Source: Larix kaempferi (taxonomy: Eukaryota; Streptophyta; Pinopsida; Pinales; Pinaceae). Taken from it: 64,000 nucleotides of DNA. The position numbers were made by a program, and so were the translations under genes. The stretch covers positions 1,240,001 to 1,304,000 of the forward strand of contig BSBM01001444.1 of assembly GCA_027924585.1 (NCBI GenBank), read 5' to 3'. Under the pieces are notes generated by a model. It searched no databases, was not told the DNA's origin, and saw only the letters and a list, made by a program, of their open reading frames with translations. Position 1 is the stretch's first letter. Each line of letters starts with the position of its first letter. Below, one piece after another: positions 12,601 through 27,000 of this stretch.

Positions 12601-14428
12601 TATTTGGATGACCTGAAGATGAATCCCACGAATGACAGACATCCTGTAGAAATCCGCAACGCGATGAGACCGATGCGCCCTCGAGAAACCATATACTCCT
12701 CCAACCTTCATGCCGGCCAAGACATGGCACTTGAAGTTGTTCAGGCAGTCGAAATCCTAAGCAAGGAACTAGCAAACAAGTTGGAAGATTGATATATATG
12801 CAAAAAAATATATAACCTTGAACTGAAAGCAATAACAAGCAGGTAATATCTGGCCACACGTTCGGATGAAGTGTTCCCACATGTCCTAGAGGTAGTTATC
12901 TTCCCACAGGAGGCTTGCAACGGAGTCCAGCGATTAAATTCAACTATGTAGTAAATCATAGATACTAAGTGTGGGTTGCAGGAATCTATCGTGCAGGTAC
13001 AGTACCACCGAGAGACGAGAAAAAGAAGGGAATCCAAAGCACAATAGAAAAAAGGTAAACTCGTAGGTTTCTGACCTGAAGATGAATCCCATGAATGATA
13101 AACACCCTGTAGAAATGCGCAACGCAATCTAATCCAGGCGCTCTCTAGAAACCCTACTCTCCTCTAAACTACATGTTGGGCAGAACCTGACAATGGAAGT
13201 TGATCAGGCTCTCCAAATCCTAAGCTGAGTTGAGCCTTGACCTTGTTAATGTTTACAGCAGCATAACCAGGATCACTAAAAGAATGGCAAAGCTCAGAAA
13301 CAAAATCTAGTGAGGAGGTAACCTCTCAAGAGTATCAAAAGGGTTGGTTGCTCTTCTATGCACACCTTGAAGAACACTAGAATGGAAGGTATGGCCTGAG
13401 GGACAGTGTATTAGTGAAGGGAATACTTCCTCGTGCCAAATGTGTAGGTATTGTGGGGACCAAGCTAGGTAGATCTTGCAGAGGGTGCCCATATCTCTAT
13501 GGATGATCCGACTAGCTTAGCAATTCTTCCTTCCATTGCCTAACAGCCTGATATACCCAACTGTAGCTTGGCTTGGCTGATTTGTTGTATCTTTGGGCTA
13601 TGTGTGAGTCTGTTGTTCCCTGATTCCTTGTAGAGATCTTGCCCAGCTCGGGGGTGGCAGTGTGTTGAGATATTGATGATCACAACTGGCCTATGGTTGG
13701 GTGGAACGTTGCTGTTGCAGAGCCAGTTGCTTGGGACTACTTTGTTATAAGATAAGTATTCTCTTGTGTTAACTTTGCAATTATTTATTTGATGAATATT
13801 CTGAATGTATGATGGATGTGTAATTGAAATTACTTCCGTTGTGTTTTTTAATAATTATACATTTCCATATGTCTTTTTATATTATGTGAATGCTTATTTA
13901 AAAGTTCATGGGGCTAGATGCGTAGCTTTAGCACCACGTTTTCTCTATCATGCTGGTATGATGGGAGGGGACATTACATAGCGCAAACCCAAGAAAACAA
14001 GGGAGAAACTTCTCCAATAGTAGAGAACGCAAAAAAACTAGTCTCTTAACTGAAGTAGCAACCTCTCTTGGCTAGACCGAACTTGCTTGAGTGAATGAAC
14101 AAAAGAGAGGTCGCGCTCTCTATTTATACACATCAAAGGGTGACATTTTCTTGACTGGGCCGACTTAACGTTCCCTAACTGCGCCGAGTTGACTAGGGCA
14201 GTTCTGCCCATTGTTTGGGACAAATTGCCCAATCTTTTGGGGTAGTTTACCCGCTGGGCCGACTTGTTTTGGGGGAATACAAAAAATTACGTTTACTAAA
14301 TCTTTTCTTTGTGATTTCACCCGTAGGTTTACATTGATTCTTTCAAGTGTTTTACATGATCAAATACATTGACATCTTGTCCCATAGGAGGTACAATAAA
14401 AAGATGAAATAAAATAGAAATAACATCT
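9619..14428. repeat. Array unit 3 (alpha type)
   Basis: Full-length unit, 4810 bases. It shares the alpha markers with units 1 and 6: CCTATAG near 10423, CAAAACCAGGAAAAC near 11505, GAATAAGAAACGCC near 12557 and CTTCCTCGTGCC near 13427. It shares a TCGCGCTCTC variant beside the TATA-like box (about 14111-14120) with unit 4, which points to local exchange between neighbours. Confidence 0.93.
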
Positions 14429-17400
14429 AAAGTTGCACTATTTTAAACACTTCCGCTCAACAAGGAAGGTATTCTTCGAACACTGTATTCTAATCTTATT
14501 CTTTCTTTGGTCGACATATGAGGTGATGCCCCATGCACCTACGAACCCAACACTCCCTCTTGGCCATGGAGGTATCATCAGCATTATCATACTGAAACAC
14601 ATCTCGATATCATATGTACATCACAGTTATCTCTAACCTTTCTATATCATAAGGAAGGTCTTAAAACACAATCACAGTTAGTAGAGAAGTGTCAACAAAT
14701 CAATCTTCATGCATCTGCTCAATCCAGTCTATCGGAGAACATGAAGATGAATCCCACGAATGACAAGCATACTGTAGAAATCCGCAACGCGATGAGACCT
14801 AGGCGCCCTCGAGAAACCATATACACCTCCAACCTTCATGTTGGCCGAGACATGGGACTGGAAGTTGTTCAAGCAGTCCAAATCCTAAGCAAGCAACTAG
14901 CAACCAAGTTGGTAGATTGATACATATGCAAAATAAAATAAAACCTTGAACTGAAAGCAATAACAAGCACGTAATATCTGGCCACACGTTTGGATGAAGT
15001 GTTCCCACATGTCCTAGAGGTAGTTATCTTCCCACAAGAGGCTTGCAACAAAGTCCAGCGAGTAAATGCAACTATGTAGTAAATCATAGATACTAAGTGT
15101 GGGTTGCCGGAATCTATCGTGCGGGTAGAGAACCACCGATAGCAGCGAAAAAGGAGGGAATCCGAACCACAATAGAAAAAAGATAAACCCGTGGTTGTCT
15201 GACTTGAAGATGAATCCCATGAATGATAAACACCCCATAGAAATCTGCAACGCAATCTAAGCGAGTCGCTCTCTAGAAACCCTACTCTCCACTAAACTAC
15301 ATGTTGGCCAGAACCTGACAATGGAAGTTGATCAGGCTCTGCAAATCCTAAGCTGAGTAGAGCCTTGACCTTGTTAATGTTTATAGCAGCATAACCAGGT
15401 TCACTAAAAGAATGGCAAAGCACAGAAACAAAATGACTGTCGAGCTCGTTTAAACCATGATGATAAGAATAATCATCTCCCAACCATGGACAAAGCTATT
15501 TGTCTCCCCCGAGCTCAGACCTTCTAATAGAGAACGATGTACATCCGGATAGTAGTAGCGCAAACCTAAAAAAACATGGGAGAAACTTCTCAACAAGGAA
15601 GGTATTCTTCGAACACTGTATTCAGACAGTTCAAATCCTAAGCAAGCAACTAGCAAACAAGTTGGAAGATCGACACATATGCAAAATAAAATAAAACCTT
15701 GAACTCAAAGCAATAACAAGCAGGTAATATCTGGCCACATGTTTGGATGAAGTGTTCCCACATGTCCTAGAGGTAGTTATCATCCCACAGGAGGCTTGCA
15801 ACGCAGTCCAGCGAGTAAATGCAACTATGTAGTAAATCATAGATACTAAGTGTGGGTTGCAGGAATCTATCGTGCAGGTAGAGGACCACCGAGAGAAGAG
15901 AAAATGGAGGGAATCCGAATCACAATAGAAAAAAGGTAAACTCGTAGTTGTCTGACCTGAAGATGAATCCCATGAATGATAAACAACCTGTAGAAATCCG
16001 CAACGCAATCTAATCGAGGCGCTCTCTAGAAACCCTACTCCTCTAAATTGCATGTTGAGCAGAACCTAACAATGGAATTTGATCAGGCTCTCTAATGCCT
16101 AAGCTGAGTTGAGCCTTGACCTTGTTAATGTTTATAGCAGCATAACCAGGATCACTAAAAGAATGGCAAAGCACAGAAACAAAATGACTGTCGACCTCGT
16201 TTAAACCATGATGATAAGAACAATCAACTCCCAACCATAGACAAAGCTATTTGTCTCCCCCGAGCTCAGACCTTCTAATAGATAACGATGTACATCCGGA
16301 TAGTAGTAGCACAAACCCAAGAAAACAAGGGAGAAACTTCTGCAATAGTGGAGAACCCCAAAAAATGAATCTCTTCACTGAAGTAGCGAACTTCTCTAAG
16401 CTAGAGGGAACTTGCTTGAGAGAATGACCAAATGAGTGGTCGAACTCTCTATTTACACACAACAAAGGGTGACTTTTTTCCTGACTGGGGCAACCTAACT
16501 TTCCCTAACTGCGTCGACCTGACTGGGGCATTTCTGCCCATTTTTGGGGACAAATTGCCCACTGTTTTGGGGGAGTTTACCCACTGGGCCGACTTGTCTT
16601 GGGCTTTACATTGATACTTTCAAGTGTTTTACTTGATCAAATACATTGACATCCTGTCCCATAGGAGGTACAATAACAAGATGAAATAACAATAACAATA
16701 ACTTCTGAGTTGCACTAATTCCAACACTGCCTCTCAACAAGGAAGGTATTCTTCGAACACTGCATTCTAATCTTATTCTTTCTTTCGTCGACCTATGAGG
16801 CGATGCCCCATGCAGCTACTACCCCAACACTCCCTCTTGCCCATGGTGGTATCATCAGCATTATCATACTGAAACACATCTCGATATCATATGTACATCA
16901 AAGTTATCTCTAACTTCTCTATATCATAAGGAAGGTCTTGCAACACAATCACAGTTAGTCGAGAAGTGTCAACAAGTCAATCTTCATGCATCTGCTCAAT
17001 CCAGTCCATCGGAGAACATGCACTAGCTCCACAACTCTGCACTATCCATTGGTGAGTCACACGTGCATCAGCTCAAGAACTCTGCACAGTACATCGGAGA
17101 GTCTATCATGCATCAATACAATGTGCTCAGCTCAACCCAATTCATCGGGTGCCTACATCATCAACACTCCCTCCTATCTAGAGAGGTAACATCACGTCAG
17201 AACACATCTTGTTATCATAAGAGGGTCCATTCAAACACAGGGAATAAGCACGTTCCACAAAGGAACCATCCCGCAATGGGACACACTCCACAAAGGAATA
17301 GAATAACAATTATGAATGGAGTTTATTCACCACTGCTAGTTGGCCAACCTGAAGATGATCCCATGAATAACAAACGCCCTGTATAAATCTACAACACACA

Positions 17401-19237
17401 TCAACTCCTATTTGGATGACCTGAAGATTAATCCCACGAATGACAGACATCCTGTAGAAATCTGCAACGCGATGAGACCGAGGCGCCCTCGAGAAACCAT
17501 ATACTCCTCCAACCTTCATGCCGGCCAAGACATGGCACTTGAAGTTGTTCAGGCAGTCGAAATCCTAAGCAAGGAACTAGCAAACAAGTTGGAAGATTGA
17601 TATATATGCAAAAAAAATATATAACCTTGAACTGAAAGCAATAACAAGCAGGTAATATCTGGCCACACGTTCGGATGAAGTGTTCCCACATGTTCTAGAG
17701 GTAGTTATCTTCCCACAGGAGGCTTGCAACGGAGTCCAGCGATTAAATTCAACTATGTAGTAAATCATAGATACTAAGTGTGGGTTGCAGGAATCTATCG
17801 TGCAGGTACAGTACCACCGAGAGACGAGAAAAAGAAGGGAATCCAAAGCACAATAGAAAAAAGGTAAACTCGTAGTTGTCTGACCTGAAGATGAATCCCA
17901 TGAATGATAAACACCCTGTAGAAATGCGCAACGCAATCTAATCCAGGCGCTCTCTAGAAACCCTACTCTCCTCTAAACTACATGTTGGGCAGAACCTGAC
18001 AATGGAAGTTGATCAGGCTGTCCAAATCCTAAGCTGAGTTGAGCCTTGACCTTGTTAATGTTTACAGCAGCATAACCAGGATCACTAAAAGAATGGCAAA
18101 GCTCAGAGACAAAATCCAGTGAGGAGGTAACCTCTCAAGAGTATCAAAAGGGTCGGTTGCTCTTCTATGCACACCTTGAAGAACACTAGAATGGAAGGTA
18201 TGGCCTGAGGGACTGTGTATTAGTGAAGGGAATACTTCCTTGTGCCAAATGTGTAGGTATTGTGGGGACCAAGCTAGGTAGATCTTGCAGAGGGTGCCCA
18301 TATCTCTATGGATGATCCCACTAGCTTAGCAATTCTTCCTTCCATTGCCTAACAGCCTGATATACCCAACTGTAGCTTGGCTTGGTTGATTTGGTGTATC
18401 TTTGGGCTATGTGTGAGTCTGTTGTTCCCTGATTCCTTGTAGAGATCATGCCCAGCTCGGGGGTGGCAGTGTGTTGAGATATTGATGATCACAACTGGCC
18501 TATGGTTGGGTGGAACGTTGCAGTTGCATAGTCAGTTGCTTGGGACTACTTTGTTATAAGATAAGTATTCTCTTGTGTTAACTTTGCAATTATTTATTTG
18601 ATGAATATTCTGAATGTATGATGGATGTGTAATTGAAATTACTTCCGTTGTGTTTTTTAATAATTATACATTTCCATATGTCTTTTTATATTATGTGAAT
18701 GCTTATTTAAAAGTTCATGGGGCTAGATGCCTAGCTTTAGCAGCACGTTCTCTCTATCATGCTGGTATGATGGGTGGGGACATTACATAGCGCAAACCCA
18801 AGAAAACAAGGGAGAAACTTCTCCAATAGTAGAGAACGCAAAAAAACTAGTCTCTTAACTGAAGTAGCAACCTCTCTTTGCTAGACCGAACTTGCTTGAG
18901 TGAATGAACAAAAGAGAGGTCGCGCTCTCTATTTATACACATCAAAGGGTGACATTTTCCTGACTGGGCCGACTTAACGTTCCCTAACTGCGCCGAGTTG
19001 ACTAGGGCAGTTCTGCCCATTGTTTGGGACAAATTGCCCAATCTTTTGGGGCAGTTTACCCGCTGGGCCGACTTGTTTTGGGGGAATACAAAAAATTACG
19101 TTTACTAAATCTTTTCTTTGTGATTTCACCCGTAGGTTTACATTGATTCTTTCAAGTGTTTTACATGATCAAATACATTGACATCTTGTCCCATAGGAGG
19201 TACAATAAAAAGATGAAATAAAATAGAAATAACATCT
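14429..19237. repeat. Array unit 4 (beta type, near-twin of unit 5)
   Basis: Full-length unit, 4809 bases, with the beta markers. It shares private variants with unit 5 only: CATGCACCTACGAACCC near 14531, GAGACCTAGGCGCCC near 14794, a GTGGTTGTCTGACTTG variant near 15191, and AACTTCTGCAATAG near 16336. This is the pattern left by a recent whole-unit duplication. Confidence 0.93.
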
Positions 19238-22200
19238 GAAGTTGCACTATTTTAAACACTTCCGCTCAACAAGGAAGGTATTCTTCGAACACTGTATTCT
19301 AATCTTATTCTTTCTTTGGTCGACATATGAGGTGATGCCCCATGCACCTACGAACCCAACACTCCCTCTTGGCCATGGAGGTATCATCAGCATTATCATA
19401 CTGAAACACATCTCGATATCATATGTACATCACAGTTATCTCTAACCTTTCTATATCATAAGGAAGGTCTTAAAACACAATCACAGTTAGTAGAGAAGTG
19501 TCAACAAATCAATCTTCATGCATCTGCTCAATCCAGTCTATCGGAGAACATGAAGATGAATCCCACGAATGACAAGCATACTGTAGAAATCCGCAACGCG
19601 ATGAGACCTAGGCGCCCTCGAGAAACCATATACACCTCCAACCTTCATGCTGGCCGAGACATGGCACTGGAAGTTGTTCAAGCAGTCCAAATCCTAAGCA
19701 AGCAACTAGCAACCAAGTTGGTAGATTGATACATATGCAAAATAAAATAAAACCTTGAACTGAAAGCAATAACAAGCACGTAATATCTGGCCACACGTTT
19801 GGATGAAGTGTTCCCACATGTCCTAGAGGTAGTTATCTTCCCACAAGAGGCTTGCAACAAAGTCCAGCGAGTAAATGCAACTATGTAGTAAATCATAGAT
19901 ACTAAGTGTGGGTTGCAGGAATCTATCGTGCGGGTAGAGAACCACCGATAGCAGAGAAAAAGAAGGGAATCCGAACCACAATAGAAAAAAGATAAACCCG
20001 TGGTTGTCTGACTTGAAGATGAATCCCATGAATGATAAACACCCCATAGAAATCTGCAACGCAATCTAAGCGAGTCGCTCTCTAGAAACCCTACTCTCCA
20101 CTAAACTGCATGTTGGCCAGAACCTGACAATGGAAGTTGATCAGGCTCTGCAAATCCTAAGCTGAGTAGAGCCTTGACCTTGTTAATGTTTATAGCAGCA
20201 TAACCAGGTTCACTAAAAGAATGGCAAAGCACAGAAACAAAATGACTGTCGAGCTCGTTTAAACCATGATGATAAGAATAATCATCTCCCAACCATGGAC
20301 AAAGCTATTTGTCTCCCCCGAGCTCAGACCTTCTAATAGAGAACGATGTACATCCGGATAGTAGTAGCGCAAACCTAAAAAAACATGGGAGAAACTTCTC
20401 AACAAGGAAGGTATTCTTCGAACACTGTATTCAGACAGTTCAAATCCTAAGCAAGCATCTAGCAAACAAGTTGGAAGATCGACACATATGCAAAATAAAA
20501 TAAAACCTTGAACTCAAAGCAATAACAAGCAGGTAATATCTGGCCACATGTTTGGATGAAGTGTTCCCACATGTCCTAGAGGTAGTTATCATCCCACAGG
20601 AGGCTTGCAACGCAGTCCAGCGAGTAAATGCAACTATGTAGTAAATCATAGATACTAAGTGTGGGTTGCAGGAATCTATCGTGCAGGTAGAGGACCACCG
20701 AGAGAAGAGAAAATGGAGGGAATCCGAATCACAATAGAAAAAAGGTAAACTCGTAGTTGTCTGACCTGAAGATGAATCCCATGAATGATAAACAACCTGT
20801 AGAAATCCGCAACGCAATCTAATCGAGGCGCTCTCTAGAAACCCTACTCCTCTAAATTGCATGTTGAGCAGAACCTAACAATGGAATTTGATCAGGCTCT
20901 CTAATGCCTAAGCTGAGTTGAGCCTTGACCTTGTTAATGTTTATAGCAGCATAACCAGGATCACTAAAAGAATGGCAAATCACAGAAACAAAATGACTGT
21001 CGACCTCGTTTAAACCATGATGATAAGAACAATCAACTCCCAACCATAGACAAAGCTATTTGTCTCCCCCGAGCTCAGACCTTCTAATAGATAACGATGT
21101 ACATCCGGATAGTAGTAGCACAAACCCAAGAAAACAAGGGAGAAACTTCTGCAATAGTGGAGAACCCCAAAAAATGAATCTCTTCACTGAAGTAGCGAAC
21201 CTCTCTAAGCTAGAGGGAACTTGCTTGAGTGAATGACCAAATGAGTGGTCGAACTCTCTATTTACACACATCAAAGGGTGACTTTTTTCCTGACTGGGGC
21301 AACCTAACTTTCCCTAACTGCGTCGACCTGACTGGGGCATTTCTGCCCATTTTTGGGGACAAATTGCCCACTGTTTTGGGGGAGTTTACCCACTGGGCCG
21401 ACTTGTCTTGGGCTTTACATTGATACTTTCAAGTGTTTTACTTGATCAAATACATTGACATCCTGTCCCATAGGAGGTACAATAACAAGATGAAATAACA
21501 ATAACAATAACTTCTGAGTTGCACTAATTCCAACACTGCCTCTCAACAAGGAAGGTATTCTTCGAACACTGCATTCTAATCTTATTCTTTCTTTCGTCGA
21601 CCTATGAGGCGATGCCCCATGCAGCTACTACCCCAACACTCCCTCTTGCCCATGGTGGTATCATCAGCATTATCATACTGAAACACATCTCGATATCATA
21701 TGTACATCAAAGTTATCTCTAACTTCTCTATATCATAAGGAAGGTCTTGCAACACAATCACAGTTAGTCGAGAAGTGTCAACAAGTCAGTCTTCATGCAT
21801 CTGCTCAATCTAGTCCATAGGAGAACATGCACTAGCTCCACGACTCTGCACTATCCATAGGTGAGTCACACGTGCATCAGCTCAAGAACTCTGCACAGTA
21901 CATCGGAGAGTCTATCATGCATCAATACAATGTGCTCAGCTCAACCCAATTCATCGGGTGCCTACATCATCAACACTCCCTCCTAGCTAGAGAGGTAGCA
22001 TCACGTCAGAACACATCTTGTTATCATAAGAGGGTCCATTCAAACACAGGGAATAAGCACGTTCCACAAAGAAACCATCCCGCAATGGGACACACTCCAC
22101 AAAGGAATAGAATAACAATTATGAATGGAGTTTATTCACCACTGCTAGTTGGCCAACCTGAAGATGATCCCATGAATAACAAACGCCCTGTATAAATCTA

Positions 22201-24046
22201 CAACACACATCAACTCCTATTTGGATGACCTGAAGATGAATCCCACGAATGACAGACATCCTGTAGAAATCTGCAACGCGATGAGACCGAGGCGCCCTCG
22301 AGAAACCATATACTCCTCCAACCTTCATGCCGGCCAAGACATGGCACTTGAAGTTGTTCAGGCAGTCGAAATCCTAAGCAAGGAACTAGCAAACAAGTTG
22401 GAAGATTGATATATATGCAAAAAAAATATATAACCTTGAACTGAAAGCAATAACAAGCAGGTAATATCTGGCCACACGTTCGGATGAAGTGTTCCCACAT
22501 GTCCTAGAGGTAGTTATCTTCCCACAGGAGGCTTGCAACGGAGTCCAGCGATTAAATTCAACTATGTAGTAAATCATAGATACTAAGTGTGGGTTGCAGG
22601 AATCTATCGTGCAGGTACAGTACCACCGAGAGACGAGAAAAAGAAGGGAATCCGAAGCACAATAGAAAAAAGGTAAACTCGTAGTTGTCTGACCTGAAGA
22701 TGAATCCCATGAATGATAAACACCCTGTAGAAATGCGCAACGCAATCTAATCCAGGCGCTCTCTAGAAACCCTACTCTCCTCTAAATTGCGTGTTGGGCA
22801 GAACCTGACAATGGGAGTTGATCAGGCTCTCCAAATCCTAAGCTGAGTTGAGCCTTGACCTTGTTAATGTTTACAGCAGCATAACCAGGATCACTAAAAG
22901 AATGGCAAAGCTCAGAGACAAAATCTAGTGAGGAGGTAACCTCTCAAGAGTATCAAAAGGGCTGGTTGCTCTTCTATGCACACCTTGAAGAACACTAGAA
23001 TGGAAGGTATGGCCTGAGGGACTGTGTATTAGTGAAGGGAATACTTCCTTGTGCCAAATGTGTAGGTATTGTGGGGACCAAGCTAGGTAGATCTTCCAGA
23101 GGGTGCCCATATCTCTATGGATGATCCCACTAGCTTAGCAATTCTTCCTTCCATTGCCTAACAGCCTAATATACCCAACTGTAGCTTGGCTTGGTTGATT
23201 TGGTGTATCTTTGGGCTATGTGTGAGTCTGTTGTTCCCTGATTCCTTGTAGAGATCATGCCCAGCTCGGGGGTGGCAGTGTGTTGAGATATTGATGATCA
23301 CAACTGGCCTATGGTTGGGTGGAGCGTTGCAGTTGCATAGTCAGTTGCTTGGGACTACTTTGTTATAAGATAAGTATTCTCTTGTGTTAACTTTGCAATT
23401 ATTTATTTGATGAATATTCTGAATGTATGATGGATGTGTAATTGAAATTACTTTCGTTGTGTTTTTTAATAATTATACATTTCCATATGTCTTTTTATAT
23501 TATGTGAATGCTTATTTAAAAGTTCATGGGGCTAGATGCCTAGCTTTAGCATCACGTTCTCTCTATCATGCTGGTATGATGGGTGGGGACATTACATAGC
23601 TCAAACCCAAGAAAACAAGGGAGAACTTCTCCAATAGTAGAGAACGCAAAAAAACTAGTCTCTTAACTGAAGTAGCAACCTCTCTTGGCTAGACCGAACT
23701 TGCTTGAGTGAATGAACAAAAGAGAGGTCGAGCTCTCTATTTATACACATCAAAGGGTGACATTTTCCCTGACTGGGCCGACTTAACGTTCCCTAACTGC
23801 GCCGAGTTGACTAGGGCAGTTCTGCCCATTGTTTGGGACAAATTGCCCAATCTTTTGGGGCAGTTTACCCGCTGGGCCGACTTGTTTTGGGGGAATACAA
23901 AAAATTACGTTTACTAAATCTTTTCTTTGTGATTTCACCCGTAGGTTTACATTGATTCTTTCAATTGTTTTACATGATCAAATACATTGACATCTTGTCC
24001 CATAGGAGGTACAATAAAAAGATGAAATAAAATAGAAATAACATCT
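19238..24046. repeat. Array unit 5 (beta type, near-twin of unit 4)
   Basis: Full-length unit, 4809 bases. It shares the private variants of unit 4 across half A and much of half B, so units 4 and 5 break the alpha-beta alternation. It also has a few private changes, for example AGCATCTAGC at 20455 and ACAAGTCAGTC near 21781. Confidence 0.93.
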
Positions 24047-27000
24047 GAAGTTGCACTATTTCCAACACTTCCGCTCAACAAGGAAGGTATTCTTCGAACA
24101 CTGTATTCTAATCTTATTCTTTCTTTGGTCGACATATGAGGTGATGCCCCATGCAGCTACGAACCCAACACTCCCTCTTGGCCATGGAGGTATCATCAGC
24201 ATTATCATACTGAAACACATCTCGATATCATATGTACATCACAGTTATCTCTAACCTCTCTATATCATAAGGAAGGTCTTAAAACACAATCACAGTTAGT
24301 AGAGAAGTGTCAACAAATCAATCTTCATGCATCTGCTCAATCCAGTCTATCGGAGAACATGAAGATGAATCCCACGAATGACAAGCATCCTGTAGAAATC
24401 CGCAACGCGATGAGACCGAGGCGCCCTCGAGAAACCATATACACCTCCAACCTTCATGCTGGCCGAGACATGGCACTGGAAGTTGTTCAAGCAGTCCAAA
24501 TCCTAAGCAAGCAACTAGCAACCAAGTTGGTAGATTGATACATATGCAAAATAAAATAAAACCTTGAACTGAAAGCAATAACAAGCACGTAATATCTGGC
24601 CACACGTTTGGATGAAGTGTTCCCACATGTCCTAGAGGTAGCTATCTTCCCACAAGAGGCTTGCAACAAAGTCCGGCGAGTAAATGCAACTATGCAGTAA
24701 ATCATAGATACTAAGTGTGGGTTGCAGGAATCTATCGTGCGGGTAGAGAACCACCGATAGCAGAGAAAGGAGGGAATCCGAAGCACAATAGAAAAAAGAT
24801 AAACCCGTAGTTGTCTGACCTGAAGATGAATCCCATGAATGATAAACACCCTATAGAAATCTGCAACGCAATCTAAGCGAGTCGCTCTCTAGAAACCCTA
24901 CTCTCCACTAAACTGCATGTTGGCCAGAACCTGACAATGGAAGTTGATCAGGCTCTGCAAATCCTAAGCTGAGTAGAGCCTTGACCTTGTTAATGTTTAT
25001 AGCAGCATAACCAGGTTCACTAAAAGAATGGCAAAGCACAGAAAAAAAATGACTGTCGAGCTCGTTTAAACCATGATGATAAGAATAATCATCTCCCAAC
25101 CATAGACAAAGCTATTTGTCTCCCCCGAGCTCAGACCTTCTAATAGAGAACGATGTACATTCGGATAGTAGTAGCGCAAACCTAAGAAAACATGGGAGAA
25201 ACTTCTCAACAAGGAAGGTATTCTTCGAACACTGTATTCAGACAGTCCAAATCCTAAGCAAGCAACTAGCAAACAAGTTGGAAGATTGACACATATGCAA
25301 AATAAAATAAAACCTTGAACTCAAAGCAATAACAAGCAGGTAATATCTGGCCACATGTTTGGATGAAGTGTTCCCACATGTCCTAGAGGTAGTTATCATC
25401 CCACAGGAGGCTTGCAACGCAGTCCAGCGAGTAAATGCAACTATGCAGTAAATCATAGATACTAAGTGTGGGTTGCAGGAATCTATCGTGCAGGTAGAGG
25501 ACCACCGAGAGAAGAGAAAATGGAGGGAATCCGAATCACAATAGAAAAAAGGTAAACTCGTAGTTGTCTGACCTGAAGATGAATCCCATGAATGATAAAC
25601 AACCTGTAGAAATCCGCAACGCAATCTAATCGAGGCGCTCTCTAGAAACCCTACTCTCCTCTAAACTACATGTTGAGCAGAACCTAACAATGGAATTTGA
25701 TCAGGCTCTCTAATGCCTAAGCTGAGTTGAGCCTTGACCTTGTTAATGTTTATAGCAGCATAACCAAGATCACTAAAAGAATGGCAAAGCACAGAACCAA
25801 AATGACTCTCGACCTCCTTTAAACCATGATGATAAGAACAATCAACTCCCAACCATAGACATAGCTATTTGTCTCCCCCGAGCTCAGACCTTCTAATAGA
25901 TAACGATGTACATCCGGATAGTAGTAGCACAAAACCAGGAAAACAAGGGAGAAACTTATCCAATAGTGGAGAACCCCAAAAAATGAATCTCTTCACTGAA
26001 GTAGCGAACCTCTCTCAGCTAGAGGGAACTTGCTTGAGTGAATGACCAAATGAGTGGTCGACCTCTCTATTTACACACAACAAAGGGTGACTTTTTTCCT
26101 GACTGGGCCAACCTAACTTTCCCTAACTGCGTCGACTTGACTGGGGCATTTCTGCCCATTTTTGGGGACAAATTGCCCACTGTTTTGGGGGAGTTTACCC
26201 ACTGGGCCGACTTGTCTTGGGCTTTACATTGATACTTTCAAGTGTTTTACATGAATCAAATACATTGACATCCTGTCCCATAGGAGGTACAATAACAAGA
26301 TGAAATAACAATAACAATAACTTCTGAGTTGCACTAATTCCAACACTGCCTCTCAACAAGGAAGGTATTCTTCGAACACTGCATTCTAATCTTATTCTTT
26401 CTTTCGTCGACCTATGAGGTGATGCCCCATGCAGCTACTACCCCAACACTCCCTCTTGCCCAAGGTGGTATCATCAGCATTATCATACTGAAACACATCT
26501 CGATATCATATGTACATCAAAGTTATCTCTTACCTCTCTATATCAGAAGGAAGGTCTTGCAACACAATAACAGTTAGTCGAGAAGTGTCAACAAGTCAAT
26601 CTTCATGCATCTGCTCAATCCAGTCCATCGGAGAACATGCACTAGCTCCACGACTCTGCACTATCCATAGGTGAGTCACACGTGCATCAGCTCAAGAACT
26701 CTGCACAGTACATCGGAGAGTCTATCATGCATCAATACAATGTGCTCAGCTCAACCCAATTCATCGGGTGCCTACATCATCAACACTCCCTCCTAGCTAG
26801 AGAGGTAACATCGCGTCGGAACACATCTTGTTATCATAAGAAGGTCCATTCAAACACAGGGAATAAGCACGTTCCACAAAGGAACCATCCCGCAATGGGA
26901 CACACTCCACAAAGGAATATAATAACAATTATGAATGGAGTTTATTCACCACTGCTAGTTGGCCAACCTGAAGATGATCCCATGAATAAGAAACGCCCTG